NCBI RefSeq assembly: GCF_001186125.1
Contig: NW_014040032.1
Span: forward strand, 6,102-30,980
DNA length: 24,879 nucleotides
Direction: 5' to 3'
Source of the DNA: Sphaeroforma arctica JP610
Lineage: Eukaryota; Opisthokonta; Ichthyosporea; Ichthyophonida
Shown here: piece after piece, positions 1 through 11,073 of the stretch
Layout: each line of letters begins with the position of its first letter
Numbering within the stretch: the first letter of the stretch is position 1
Made by a program: the position numbers and the translations under genes
The notes under the pieces: generated by a model
The model's database searches: none
What the model was told of the DNA's origin: nothing
What the model saw: the letters and a program-made list of their open reading frames with translations, nothing else

Positions 1-1188
1 ACCCCACTATCCACTACCCTTGCGGGGTAGTTAATAGTAACATACGTTTACTGGGGTCCGACGGTACGTTTTCTGATTACCCTAACTTGGGTTTTATTTG
101 GGTTTTTTGGTCACACCCCCTCTCCCCCTTCCCGCCCTCGCCTATATATATATTATCATTCAGTTGTTTTGTTAATCGTGTACGCCACGCCCAGGGCTTT
201 GGGTTTACATATGGCCGAGTTATTGTACCAATTGACACAAAAGCCCAACTTGAACGTAGGGTTCTTATATGCGTCGTGAGATACACCTACATGATTCTGT
301 TTTGTACATTCTACTGGAATTCTATTTATTGAAAGTGTCTAGTGAGTTATAAATGAAGTTGAAGAAAGCCAGAGACAAAACTAGAGCGTATCATATGAAC
401 CACTATGCATCAGCAGTGAGATATTTCAGAAGCCTGTTGTCATCAGTTTTGTGATCGATATTATGATAATCCAGTTGTACTTTACACAGAAAGAGCCGCT
501 CAATTGAAAAATCAAAACTGTTAAACAATAAAATTCTATAGGCTATATGTTTTATCCCAAAATAATCGATGAGGATTTGTGGGTCCAATAGTACTATGGG
601 TATATGATATTCACAGGAATACTTTAGCCTTTATTTGAGATTTCCCTGGACATTACAAATGTTGTACTTTATTTTCTTTATATAATAAGTTAAACAATGT
701 AATAAACATCCTCTGGTCGGAGGTTTATGTCCATCATTGCTTGCTTATATGTCTTATCAGGGAACACAGCTATCGAGGAAAAGCACATGTTTCTATGACT
801 AATGATACCGCAGTCATAAAAAAATTATTAACTCTTCCCGGTCTAATTAGAGTCCAAGGCGGTGGCCTTTCGAATATTCGATCTCATTCATTAACCCTAA
901 TACTTCCTATACAAACATTGATAAATTTTGGTGTTAATTTCAGCACACTCAATCAACCACATTCATACTGCTAAAACTGCTTTGATGACAACGTCTCGTC
1001 TTCGAAAGCATTTCTTTCAAATTGTTTTAATTCGACTCTTTGTCTGAGAGCATTGTCCGCTCTGAAATCCCATACACTTTTGTTTGTTGTCCGAGTGATA
1101 ATTACCACCCACCTTTAGTGTTCGAATCTAGTGACCGATATCTGTAGTAAAACAATGATATAGAAAATGCACAAAGACATTTCTATCA
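1..1188. other. Gene-poor stretch left of the copia element
   Basis: I see no convincing gene here. The open frames are short, cysteine- and leucine-rich, and overlap one another on both strands, as chance frames do. There is a short TA-rich run near 143-153 and an AT-rich patch around 640-700. The stretch should hold the 5' LTR of the copia element that follows, but I found no repeat of it to the right of 5557 and no clear tRNA primer-binding site just before 1189. Confidence 0.5.
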
Positions 1189-1986
1189 GTGAATTGTGAA
1201 GGAATCCCAACAATATTGACCGATCCAACCCCATCTAGAGGCAACCGATGGACACCCAAGGAAATCGCTGAGGCATATCTGATTATCAACCGCACCTTAT
1301 CTCCACTGCTACAAACGGAGATCAGCCAATTCATTGATAAGCCGTGGGAAGCTTTTGCCGCACTGAAACGTAAGTTTGAAGCCCTGACCGAAGATGATAT
1401 CCAGACATTAGAAGGAAAACTGAACCGCATCACGCAAGAACGGAACGAATCTTACGCCAGCCTTATCAGTCGTCTCAACACGGCATTTGTGAAATTCAAA
1501 AACGCCGGAGGTACGAAATCCAACAACAGCCTATGCGCTATTCTACGGCAGGCTGTAAACGACGATAATCATACTGTTAAGATTACGTTGAAGACACCCG
1601 CTATGATGGCCATGTCGTATGATGAGCTCACCACGTACCTCATCGCTTTGGATCCAGATGAAAGTGACCCATCAACCATTATGCACGGTGCGCATGCAGC
1701 TATATCGACAGGAAATTGTGCATTCTGCAATAATCGTGGGCATTCCATCGGGCAATGCCGTAAGCTACAAGCTCTAATCAAATCATGCGTTGCTGGTAAC
1801 CCACATAATCAGGGTCGTGACCACGACGGTCGTAAACGTTACGATCGACGGATTGACAAATCTGGTCCTCGTCATGACATGAGAGACTACAGATTTAAGT
1901 CCAAGAACAATGACAAGCATCGCCGACCTGATTCGAATCGTGACTACCGTACTCGTGTGGAACAGTACAACAGAAACAACAGCTAA
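1189..1986 (+). pseudogene. Copia gag (nucleocapsid) region
   Basis: This part encodes the structural protein that packages element RNA. It reads as about 265 residues. The N-terminal two thirds are helical and charged, with the KPWEAFAALKRKFEAL-type stretch usual for copia gag (UBN2-like). A complete CCHC zinc knuckle, CAFCNNRGHSIGQC, follows at about residues 177-190. The tail is strongly basic and rich in Arg, Asp and Tyr, which fits RNA binding. The start shown is the first Met of the open frame; the real start could lie elsewhere because the leader and LTR are not identified. Downstream, an Arg/Asp/Tyr-rich sequence continues towards the protease. Confidence 0.85.
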
Positions 1987-2289
1987 CAATACCGCTACGA
2001 TAATCACAATGATCAGGACCGACAGGACTACCGAGTAGATAGGTACAATCGACGCGACTATGACGATGGTAGATATTCACGAGATATCCAACATTCACAA
2101 GACATTGACAGAACATATAGATCCCAGACCAATCGACGCCAAGCTCATGAAGGCAGACAGGACAAAACTATGTCAGCACAAGTATCTGATGATCAGTTAC
2201 CTGCAAACAGACAGATTGCATTCTCCACAATTAACCCTACAATCGACAACAAGGAGGTGAATGATCAGTCAGATAGAGATTCCAGAGGT

Positions 2290-3502
2290 GGATACTGACT
2301 AGCTTGCGATAGTTGCGCCACCATACACGTACTTCCCTAGAAGTACCACAAACATCATCTCGTCAGCAACATGCGCATTAATGACCGGTATGCGCTCGAA
2401 GTAGCTGATGGTACAATCATTTATCCGAAGTATGTGGCTTAGCTAGGAAACTTGGGGGACGTACTCATTGATACGACATTTAAAACTGCACCACTAAGTA
2501 TCAGCCTACTCTCAGCGCGACACTACTCATTTGAATTCACCAACAACATGATGTACATATTACTACCAAGCTTCGGAACCATAACAGTACATGAAAAACA
2601 CAAAATATACTGTGTGCACATCGACGACATAGCTATGACTACAGTGAAACCATCGCTGGAGAAAGCCAGTCAGATTTCATGGCACAACAGGCTCGCGCAC
2701 CCCAACTACGTCCCAAAAGATTTACCCTACGTAAGGCAACCAGAGGAACGATGCAAAGCATGCACTATTGCTAAGAAGAAGAACAAGAATACAAAGAAGG
2801 AACGACAGCACGAACCTACTACAGAGCCTCTCAAGTTAGTCTTCGTGGACATATTAGGACCGTTCGTTACGTCAATAGGATCCAACACCCACTCTGTATC
2901 AATCATAGACGATTTTTCTAGCATGGCCAAAGAGTATCCGATCCGCGATCTGAAAGCGACAACAATTGTTACACACCTTCGATGAATGGTACATCTTAAG
3001 TCATCGCCGAGTTCAGTGCATACAAATGGATCGAGGCTCACAGTTTACAGCGAACGTAACGTGGCGCATGCCTGCGTATTTGGGATACTGCTCGAGGTAC
3101 GCACCTACGGCCACGCCACAATACCATGGCAAGGTAGAGAGACTCCATGGTACACTGGTCCCTAGAATGCTTACACAACTGAAGTATGCGCGTCTACCGA
3201 CTATTATGTGGGCTGAATCACTGATTCAAACTACCAACATATACAATGCTCAACCCACCAACGAGAAGAGCTCATCCCCATACGAGATGTTTACAGGATA
3301 TGCATTTCCGATAGATATATTCAGAACATTCGGGTGTCACATCGCATACAAGAACCGTGATCTAGACGGCAAACTCGACGACAAAGCACTGGATGGCATT
3401 CTTCTTGCGCAACCCTTGGACACAACACCGTACTCGTATCGTATATACTCACCTCTGACCAAGCGTTTAATACAAAGCCGAGACATATATATTCGAAGAT
3501 GA
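2290..3502 (+). pseudogene. Copia protease and integrase region
   Basis: The left end carries a remnant of the retropepsin active-site region around 2300-2330. A GAG-pre-integrase zinc-finger block follows at about 2660-2770, recognisable from HNRLAHPNY and the paired cysteines of ERCKACTIAKKK. The integrase core then shows the first-Asp block FVDILGPF near 2850, a DRGSQF block near 3030 and a GKVERLHGTL block near 3135. The latter two are the usual second-Asp and Glu blocks. After it come MWAESL and the SPYEMFTG motif seen in copia integrases, at about 3210-3300. The order and spacing match the family. The region is broken. Confidence 0.85.
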
Positions 3503-3940
3503 ATTCTTTGTCTGGGAAGACAACAAATGTACAACCGCTAACGCACCACCTGACACTGCGAACAGTAGTACATTCCTCCAAATCGAGAATGTCGATTTCC
3601 AAACAGACGCAAGGACAACATCGACAACGGGAGATATGCTTAGCCAACAAGCCCAGCCCACTGTGACGCACAAGTCGAGCAACTCAGAACAACTACAAAT
3701 AACTTCATCGTCAACACAACAACCTGCTGAGAGTGAAGTACATACCGTCGAGTCGGAGGCTTCTGCAGTGACTACCAAAACATAACATAATCTCGAAGCA
3801 ACCATAACTAGAAGAACGGCAGAAGGACGCCAAGTCTCTCGAGAACTGCGGGACCTTGCGATAGATGATAATAATGTCGACTGGTATCACGATAGCCGCC
3901 GTAAGAGACGAACTCCTAGCACTACGCACACTGTCAATTC
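3503..3940 (+). pseudogene. Copia integrase-RT linker
   Basis: This is a low-complexity spacer between integrase and reverse transcriptase. Its best-reading frame is rich in Ser, Thr, Gln and Ala (for example TSSSTQQPAESEVHT), followed by a charged stretch. Copia polyproteins usually carry a poorly conserved hydrophilic linker here. No catalytic motif is expected or seen. Confidence 0.55.
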
Positions 3941-3949
3941 AGCAACTGC

Positions 3950-5557
3950 AGCAATGAAACCGAAAGCATACAAAGGTATATATGAGATGCCAAACGCAGC
4001 CGATTGGGAGGAATCAGCACGTTCGGAGATGGAGAGCTTGGTGATACAGCGCAAGGTATTCACTCTGGCTGACAACAAACCGCGAGAGAAATCATTATTT
4101 CCCCCTCGATAGGTCCTCAAGGCAAAAACGGATGAATCAGGACAAGTCACACGACTCAAATCACGTCTGAACGTAGCAGCATTCAATGCAAAACAGGGAG
4201 TCGATTACGATGAAAGCTATGCCCTAGTAGTAGCCAAGGAAACACTCAGGATCTGTCTAGCTCTAATGGCATACTATGACATGGACATTCGACAATACGA
4301 TACACCCTCGGCCTACCTCACTCAAGAACTGACCACCATCTAATCGAACATCTATTGGACCCGTCTCAGAGAAAACTATACGAAAGGCAAAAGCAAGGAG
4401 ACACAAAGGTTGTATATCGAGTTGATCGTTGCGTATACGGTCTACCACCTAGCGGACACTACAGGTTTAAAGCTATCCATCGGTTTGCTATACAACACAG
4501 TTATAAACAAGCACAATCGGATGAAGCACTGATCATCAAACAAACACACAGTGGACCTTGTTTCATTATTGTACACGTAGATGACAAAATTGCAGCATGC
4601 CGGAGTAAGACCGACTGACAGAAACTAACTGACGCAATGAAAGGCGAATGGAACACTGTTGATATGGGCCTACCGTTATGGTTTCTCAAGTACCAAGTGA
4701 AAATACACTCTGGAAGAGTACGTCTCCATCAACGACAATACCTAAGAGAAATATTGCAGGAATGGGGGTTGATAGATTGTAAACCAGCATGGGGGCCAAT
4801 TCTAGAATCGGACTATGAAGTAACAGACAAACATGCATATCTCCCGGAAAAGGCGGCCAGCTCAGACGTCCCAACAATCACACAATACAACAAGCTAGTG
4901 GGTCAGCTACGATACCTTGTAGATCAAACACGAGTGGATATATGCTTTGCAGTTTCGATCCTAAGTCGCTATCTGATAGCACCTCGGTTACACCACTTCA
5001 GAGGTGCCAAGCGCTGTTTGAAGTATCTCGCTGGCACTCACGACTTCGGACTTGAATACACGAACAAAGAACCATGTATTCCCTTTCTGAGTGCAGACAG
5101 TAGCTTTGCTAGCGATGACACAACAAGACGATCCACCACCGGGCGAGTGAGTATTATAGCAGGTGCACCATTCATGTGGGGAACAAACTTGCAACGACTA
5201 GTAACAACATCTACAGCAGAGGCAAATTACGTAGCACAATCTGATACAGCCATAAACGCAGTATGGGCTAGGAATCTCTTCACAGAATTTGGCATTCCGC
5301 TCGTAGAACCCACCACCATAGAACAGGACAACAAGTCAGCAATACTGATGGGAAATGGTATCACGAAATCCCGCCGTACAAAACATGTCGATCTACGATA
5401 TCATCACATCAGGGAACTCACATCGAACAACACCATCAAGCTAAAATATATACCATCAGAACAGCTACTCAGTGATTTCTTCACGAAGCCACTCAGCCGA
5501 GAGAAGTTTACCGACATATGCGACAGACTAATGACTCGGATGCCAGTATCAACATAG
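3950..5557 (+). pseudogene. Copia reverse transcriptase and RNase H region
   Basis: The RT opens with the copia signature ADWEESARSEMESL near 3995, then KSRLNVAAF and YDESYALVVAKETLR near 4160-4250. The palm continues with CVYGLPPSG near 4430 and the catalytic box IVHVDDKIA near 4570. The connection and RNase H part runs to the end, with YLAGTHDFGLEYT (about 5025), the SADSSFASD block (about 5090), STAEANYVAQSD (about 5212), EQDNKSAI (about 5325) and the closing RTKHVDLRYHHIRE, SEQLLSDFFTKPL blocks (about 5375-5490). These are the standard copia RNase H motifs in the standard order. The last part is long and readable; the RT part is broken. Confidence 0.92.
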
Positions 5558-6003
5558 TCCAATTTATAATAAAGGTAAGTATTTTAAGGTAAGCAGGTGT
5601 CAAATGCTTTGTGCTTCTATCTCTGACTGCAAAATATACAGATATATCGTACCTTGTAAAAAGAGTGTGTACAAACTGTTTGTATTATATGTAAAAATGA
5701 AATTATAAATAATGTATACGCAATATATAACTATATATTTGTTCATATAATTGTTCCTATCGATAAACACCCAAGTATTTACTTGTGCGATTGTGTTTTG
5801 ACATAAAATATTCTGAAGTTAAAGTTGAATCCCGCAGACAAGTTGTATTCATCGCTACACATAATATTAGTAACTTACTGGTTCTTTTAATTTTTATGCG
5901 TGATATCGTAAAAGTTGCATACCTGTGACCTCGCAGGAAACAAACCAAAATTGTGAATTTCACAGCCCACAGGCCCTACATGGACCACAACCTCACATTG
6001 GCT
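5558..6003. other. AT-rich stretch, no gene seen
   Basis: After the copia RNase H end there is a purine-rich patch (AATAAAGG and AAGGTAAGCAGG, about 5571-5597) that could be a polypurine tract, with a TG start of a 3' LTR near 5598. No matching copy lies on the left, so this remains a guess. The rest is AT-rich and without long open frames. Confidence 0.35.
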
Positions 6004-6072
6004 AAAGGTGAGGTCAGAAATAAATACATACATTTGCACTTTATTTAAAGTCTACTACATTGTACTCTAACA
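6004..6072 (+). repeat. LTR fragment (R-U5 part), same family as the LTR before element B
   Basis: These 69 bases recur at 11414-11482 with two differences (about 97% identity). The match stops abruptly on both sides. The right edge ends in CA, as an LTR should. The copy at 11414 lies four bases after a TATAAAA box and leads directly into gag, so this piece corresponds to the downstream part of an LTR. It contains an AATAAA signal. The left edge lacks the U3 part, so it is a truncated LTR. Confidence 0.75.
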
Positions 6073-6109
6073 GTGGATGACAGAGTTAAGAACACCTGCA
6101 TGCCCACGA

Positions 6110-6330
6110 CTGGCTATAAGACCAAGAAAAATAAAGTCCCACGGTGATAGACAAATTGGAGTTACACCGTCCTTCAGCAAATGTCAGTAGCATGAGGTAT
6201 TACGATAGGTGGTTCCGCCAGGAACTCAAAGAATCGACGCAAAGCAAACCAAATTGGTCAAAGAAAGTAGAATTGCAATGGCTGTGTAGTACTCTGGTTG
6301 CTTAACCCGCCAGAAGAAGGTATGATACTT
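6110..6330 (-). pseudogene. Element A, faint Dam-like block
   Basis: Short stretches on the minus strand resemble the post-RNase H block of element B: NKYHTFFWRVK against DNYTEFFDRFL, and HLLKDGV against VLLKNGT, at the corresponding distance from the RNase H end. The similarity is weak and the region is heavily broken, so this assignment rests mainly on position. Confidence 0.35.
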
Positions 6331-6464
6331 ATTCCATGATAAATTAATCAAAACACATTTGTGGTCGAGATGGAGACAGTATCAGCTGTCTTATCCATGG
6401 TACCACCTGACTGTGTACAATAACTTAGGATGATAGCAGCGACGGCCTCATATAGATGTCGAAA

Positions 6465-8460
6465 TCAGAAACCCACATTTCTCAACAAGTTCGTTGAACC
6501 AAGCGGGATCAAGCATAAATATATCATGTAGGCCGAAGGATGAGGTGCAAGTGCCGCAACAAGAAGTCTTTCAGGAGTATGAAACAGGGTAGCCGAGGAC
6601 ACATATTTAACCGTGAAGTGGAGGAATGCGTCTATAGAGCCCTTTGAAAGCATGTCAGCGACGAAATTTCTTCTCAACTAGACGAAGAATCGCATCTGTT
6701 CTCTAGGTATGTTCAGAAACATCATAGAAGACCGACATATTGCCCGTCCTAAACTTGGTGGGCGGTGATTGGCTGTTATTGTCATTTCAGCTTTGTCAAT
6801 ACCATACGCAATGACCTTTGTCTCCTGGTCGAAGATGTGGTAGTGTTGATGGCAGGACCAAGCTTTTGAGTTTCGGTAAGCTACAAGTTGAAGTTCATCT
6901 ATGTCATTGACACAAAAAGCCCTCAGCCTAGGGCCGGCTAATGGACGGCTACCAGTGTGGAGAGCAGATGGGCAAGACATACTGGCAGCACGTGAGAGAA
7001 GCACTCGTTCTTAATCAGAAAAAGTTTGCGCTTCATACGACGCAGCTTTTTGTACGGTGGGAAGGTAAAGTTCTAGTCGATAATACGATGTGGCTTGCGA
7101 GGAGACTTTCGCGAGGGTAAGTTAAAAGAAAGAGATGGTCGTTTGTCACTCTTTTAGTACTCGATACTCGCCTCGGGAGCAGTATCTGCCTCCTGTGCAA
7201 GTTTCGCACTGATTGGTTGAGTGCAACCTTTTGGGAAAGCAACTGGAACTTCATCCGCCCGTGGTATACGGTTAAAAAGGGCTCGAGCCGATACCAATAG
7301 GGGATGATTGCCAACAGGTGGAGATCGTGGGATGGGTCTGGGGAAACTCGATAAATAGTACCCTGAACGGTCACCATAATAAGCTTATATGCAGTATGAC
7401 AAGCTGCCGTGTATCGAAATGTGAATCCGTAAGTAGGGCCATCATGAGTGAGAGTTATGATATATTTCGGTTCTACCAGTTGAGGGATGCACAAAATACC
7501 TTGACCTTATGATTGTCTTTGGATGACAGCTTCTTGGAGGAGACACAGTTGGGCTTCTAAAGCACGGAGTCTCATATTGGTCAGGTAGCATATACGTGCA
7601 TATATTACTTAGACATTCCAATGGTGGTTTAGGCAAGGGGAGCCCCAGACATAGCTCCATCATCAACGAAATGTTTCATGACCTCCCTGAGGCGTTTATG
7701 CTTTAGGTCCAGAACCGATTGAAACATGAAAGTCATCATTTTCTATATTAAACCCCGATGACACCAGTAATCGATCTCCAGACACCTCTTTTGGATGTGA
7801 TCCACGTAAGGTGGTCTCTAAAAGTTTTAAAATATGCTTTAAAACGAAGTAGGCTTTAAAAGCATATTTCAGCTGATCGAAAGAAAAAGTGATATTCATA
7901 CGACATCACCCCTCGACGTATGTAAGTTCTTGCTCTGTCGGCAAAGGGTAGGGATTCCTCCTAAAGTTTTTATTAGTCACATAGTTATGGCAATAGCGTA
8001 CGTCTTTGATAAATGTTGATGCTGAGGATGTCCACGGGCTGAAAAGTCGTCCTTTTCAATGATTCTTCGTCGGAAGTCGCGTTCACAAATATCCAAATCT
8101 CACCGAGCTCTTGGTTTTTCTGCTTTTATACAATAGGGTAAGGATTGGCATTTGTCTCAGGTATGCACCATGTAGAAAGCTATGATGATCAGTGCCATAA
8201 ACAACTTTGTTGAATACGTCTTTTGAGTTTTTTTATACTTCAGCAACAGATTTGTTGAGTATGCGCGAAACGCGGGCAACCTCTGTCTGTACAATTATAT
8301 TGGTTCACTTCACCGAGGATAGAGTCCGGGCACTTGCGACGGAATCCAAGGATATCTGTCTCGTCAATTTTAACCGGGACGAGGACACCTACGTAGTTGG
8401 TATTCGATACAGCCGTGGGTTTTACGGACAGGTGACGGGATGGAACCATTAGCACTTGCG
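6465..8460 (-). pseudogene. Element A, RT and RNase H region
   Basis: The catalytic RT box reads KHFVDDGAMS near 7660-7685, matching KHFVDDGCMS of element B. The connection matches B as well: YTAACHTAYK and SPDPSHDLH near 7340-7420, against YTAACHAAYN and TPDPSHHLH in B. The RNase H part shows HIFDQETKVIAYGIDKAEM near 6770-6840 (B has HIFDLETTALAHAVD) and ends with NFVADMLSKGS near 6640-6670, the common closing motif of gypsy RNase H domains. The region is heavily broken. The first part (about 7900-8460) is hard to read. Confidence 0.75.
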
Positions 8461-8573
8461 ACGGAATCCAAGGATATCTGTCTCGTCAATTTTAACCGGG
8501 ACGAGGACACCTACGTAGTTGGTATTCGATACAGCCGTGGGTTTTACGGACAGGTGACGGGATGGAACCATTA
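8331..8573. repeat. Perfect tandem duplication, 121-122 bp x 2
   Basis: Bases 8331-8451 and 8453-8573 are identical, with a period of 122 bp. It lies inside the decayed RT region of element A. The lack of any difference, in an element full of old changes, means the duplication is very recent or has been homogenised; an assembly artefact is also possible. Confidence 0.97.
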
Positions 8574-8629
8574 AGCCAAAAAGAGGTGATGTATAATCAC
8601 AATTTCAATACGTAATAAATAGGCTATCA

Positions 8630-8805
8630 CGCTGCGCAACAAGACTTAACAACATCTCACAATTAACGAGTATTTCGCCCGTTACATGAAATGTAAGTTT
8701 TAAAGTTTTAAATTTGTTACTATTATGGTCATCTATTTCTATTGAGACCGTTGTGAACACATGTGCAGTGAGAGGGTTCATAGATTTCCCCCCAAAGCTG
8801 GTCAT
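8630..8805 (-). pseudogene. Element A, protease region
   Basis: The minus-strand frame here aligns with the protease block of element B. A reads MTSFGGKSMNPLTAHVFTTV and then TFHVTGEILVNCEMLLSLVAQ-type sequence. B reads MTTFGCRTMDPPTERITTTI and then a FSVTNEVPCNCDILVSFIAQ-type sequence. The second half resembles the conserved C-terminal (D-I-L-G-like) strand of retropepsins. The active-site Asp box is not clearly visible in either copy, so the protease assignment is based on position between gag and RT and on this strand. Confidence 0.55.
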
Positions 8806-9019
8806 AAATACAAGTGCAAGTATAATAAGCCTATCATCAGGACTTGACAAGGCCTTTATTGACAAGATTGTGTATTGCCCCGTCGTCTGCATAATATACT
8901 GCTTGAGCGTCTTGATAGGAGGCATTCACAATTGGGCCCGCGTGATCTCAGTCTCAGAGGCCTTTGTACTACGTAGGAGGTGACCAAGCTGTATACATTC
9001 ATAACATTACATATCGGAG

Positions 9020-9711
9020 AGAGTAGTTTGGAATGGCGAAATGTCGGGGGAGGTTGGGGCGGAGAGAGTCGTACGCGAACGGGAGACCTTGTGCTTAGGA
9101 GGGATGAGAAGTTGGCACAAGAGTTTCGACTCACTACATTTGTTACGTGTAGTGTCTCGATTAGCATAGTGCTGGCCTAAAAAAATAATCTTAGACATGT
9201 TTGGTTGCTGGGGTTGGGTTGTTGGGAAAATTTTCACCGGCTACGATTTTTCCAGGACAGCAGCAGCGAGTACAAACCCAGCATGGAGGCACAGGGTAGC
9301 AAATGTAGGCTTACTCATGTAATTAATGCAACCGGCAAATAATTATCAATACGCTGATGAACATTCTCAGTGTCGACAGATCTGCTCACTAATATCCGTG
9401 TGAGTACGGCGTTAAAATATGACAAAGATATATGTAGCAAGGACTGTTAATTAGGAAGACGAAATATGCTTGGGTCGAACGGAATATCCGTAACACGGCA
9501 CTCTCTTTACAATTTTCTAAAAATCATGGCGTCTGTCCGTAATGTGGATTATAGACGAAAGTTAGCAGATCCAATCCTCTACGCCTTAACAACAAAAGGA
9601 TCACGATGATAGCGCTCAAGGTAATTAGTGATCTATTTGCGGTTCATCAAACCCCAAACAAAGCTGACATTGGCCTTGTCCTTAAGTTTCATCTGATCTG
9701 TAAGCATCACG
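9020..9711 (-). pseudogene. Element A, gag region
   Basis: About 29 bases inside the LTR, the minus strand reads RDAY followed by a charged stretch. Element B has the same RDAY start (RDAYNSKGELKNRNG) at a similar distance from its own LTR. Further on, VHQRIDNYL near 9330-9370 parallels MHQRIVAFM of B. Near 9020 a CYECIQLGH stretch looks like half of a zinc knuckle. The region is heavily broken and is read mainly by comparison with B. Confidence 0.55.
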
Positions 9712-9739
9712 GTAGTTACTTTAAACCCATACAGGATTT

Positions 9740-10128
9740 TGTAGACATAGTACCCTGAACCGAGATATATGACTGGATCAGAGGTCCGGACCTATAAGAC
9801 AATTTCAGGACCAGTCAAGGAGACCGTACCTATGAGACAACTATTTCACGACAGGACAGGGATCGGACCAGATAATGTAATAGAGAGAGAGAAGGATGAC
9901 TCATCGAACCCAAAATACAAATTATAGCCTTCTGAAAATGAAGCAGCATAGATATGAGTATTTTCAGCATTACCCCTTGCTAGAAAAATTTCGTCCAATA
10001 TACAATATACAATAGGAGTGTGATCAATAAATACAGCAGGTGCGCCAAGCTGTCACAACGGCACTTCTGACTAAGTATACTCGTCAGACTTGACACTCTT
10101 TACTAAGCGCTACTCGGTTTCCAGGACA
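9740..10128 (-). repeat. 5' LTR of element A
   Basis: On the minus strand this 389-bp block starts TGTCC and ends CTACA. It aligns over its length with 12985-13336 (+), which also starts TGT and ends ACA, apart from about 45-50 extra bases in the middle of this copy. Shared landmarks are the ACCGAGTA start, the CAGAAGTGCC and TATTTATT blocks, a GATGAGTCATC block, and a closing array of three diverged units of about 40 bp. The gag start lies just inside it, which marks it as the 5' LTR. Confidence 0.8.
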
Positions 10129-10450
10129 GTGGAAGGTTGCTGACCAACAAAAGGACCCACAGGTATAGGTGGGCGAGGTTCAGAAGGATGACCTTCATCA
10201 TCGACACAATCATCACCGTAAGTGGACATTTTTTTCATTTATTTGGGTAGAGGCATTAGATTGGATAAAAGCGCCCGACTATCTGCGATTTTGAATCAAT
10301 TCTTCACGGAAGGATTTAGCAGCAGTTTGGCGGATAGTTTGAGACGGAAGGACTTTAGCACCTAGCATAAAGTTGTGTGGTTCATATCACACCGGTCTGA
10401 AGTCATGAATGGACTCAAGATGTAATTCTCTATCGTGTCTCGAGTTTAGA
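10129..10450 (-). pseudogene. Scrap of another gypsy-like pol linker (element D)
   Basis: The flank just outside the LTR of element A still looks coding on the minus strand. A stretch reading RQTAAKSFREEL resembles RQTSAASF in the Dam-like/integrase linker of element B (near 15360). It is followed by an acidic, proline-rich part (DDEGHPSEPRPPIPVG) like the linker of B. I infer that element A inserted into an older relative, of which only this scrap remains. The similarity is short. Confidence 0.35.
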
Positions 10451-11073
10451 TGACCAGGAATACTGATCTGATGTCAAGGGGTCATTTTGATAGAGCTCTG
10501 TATTTCATGGCTAAGGCAGTAAAGCAGGGAATTATTGTTCAGTTTGAACTAATATTGTTTTTCTACAAGCTCAGCCAGGATATCCGTGGACCTAAAGGCA
10601 ATAAACCATACTACAGGGTGGTTTTCCTCGAATTATCCTCGATCACTTGCGGTCGCGTCGCGGTTACTTTAAGTTACTGTGAAGTGACCGATAGGCAAAG
10701 GGAATCCCTAGGCATCTACAGTGCCCCTGAAACTCTTGAGCACGAATCTAAGGCCTTCGCTCTCCCTGAGTCAGGACGCGCTAGTCGATCTAGTTACAGA
10801 ACCACCTGCTCAGTCTTCTTATGCTTCTGCTGCGATTTCTCACTCCGCGGACCCGGCAACAGTAGTAAACCACACAATATCTTCTGACCAACCTGACAAT
10901 CGCCAGGAAGCCTTTGAAGGATCCGCTGGCGAGGATGAAGAAGGTGAGGTTCAGGCACCTCCTCCCAAACTTGCAAAGCCCGTTGGTTCCGGGGCTTAAG
11001 AGACTACAGGTCTCAGGCCAGATTTTACAGCAAGAAACCATCTTTGATTTATGGAAGTCATCAGAGTTAGCTC
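10451..11073. other. Unassigned stretch with two overlapping open frames
   Basis: Two plus-strand frames overlap here: 10450-10887 (145 residues) and 10721-10999 (92 residues). I recognise neither. The second has a protein-like composition, rich in Ala, Ser, Pro, Asp and Glu (for example GEDEEGEVQAPPPKLAKP), and few rare residues, so it could be a remnant of a gag or of a host gene. The first is rich in Cys and Phe towards its end and more likely a chance frame. No splice sites or promoter could be tied to either. Confidence 0.25.

Larger units (their letters stand above)
1189..5557 (+). mobile_element. Ty1/copia-type LTR retrotransposon body, broken
   Basis: The translated frames give the canonical copia order: gag with a zinc knuckle, aspartic protease, GAG-pre-integrase, integrase core, a Ser/Thr/Gln-rich linker, reverse transcriptase and RNase H. 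Integrase before RT is the diagnostic order of Ty1/copia (Pseudoviridae) and separates this copy from the gypsy-like elements further right. The body of about 4.4 kb is close to full length for the family. It is broken, with about ten interruptions over the pol region, while gag and the RNase H end read through for long stretches, so it is probably of moderate age. I could not find an LTR pair in the flanks, so the true ends are unknown. Confidence 0.93.
6110..10128 (-). mobile_element. Element A: Ty3/gypsy-like LTR retrotransposon, heavily decayed, 3' end missing
   Basis: Read on the minus strand, the parts come in gypsy order: 5' LTR (9740-10128), gag (about 9711-9020), protease (about 8805-8630), RT and RNase H (about 8460-6465) and a faint Dam-like block (about 6330-6110). 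Each part aligns by eye with element B at 11.5-15.3 kb. No integrase, post-integrase extension or 3' LTR is visible, so the copy is cut off at its 3' end. It is very decayed, with well over twenty interruptions, and among the oldest copies here. It carries a perfect 121-bp tandem duplication that must be much younger. Confidence 0.8.

Noticed and set aside
87-332. Open frame of 81 codons on the plus strand.
   Set aside because: Rich in Phe, Cys and Ile, overlapped by a frame on the other strand, and with no domain or splice context; reads like a chance frame.
741-974. Open frame of 77 codons on the plus strand.
   Set aside because: No recognisable motif, and it lies in an AT-rich stretch with no promoter or splice support.
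1122-1130. GTTCGAATC, like the B box of a tRNA gene.
   Set aside because: The bases on each side do not form a T-stem and no A box or acceptor stem is found at the right distance.
1128-1433. Minus-strand frame of 101 codons opposite copia gag.
   Set aside because: It is the shadow of the gag frame on the other strand.
8207-8452. Plus-strand frame over the tandem duplication.
   Set aside because: It lies antisense to the RT region of element A and has no family resemblance.
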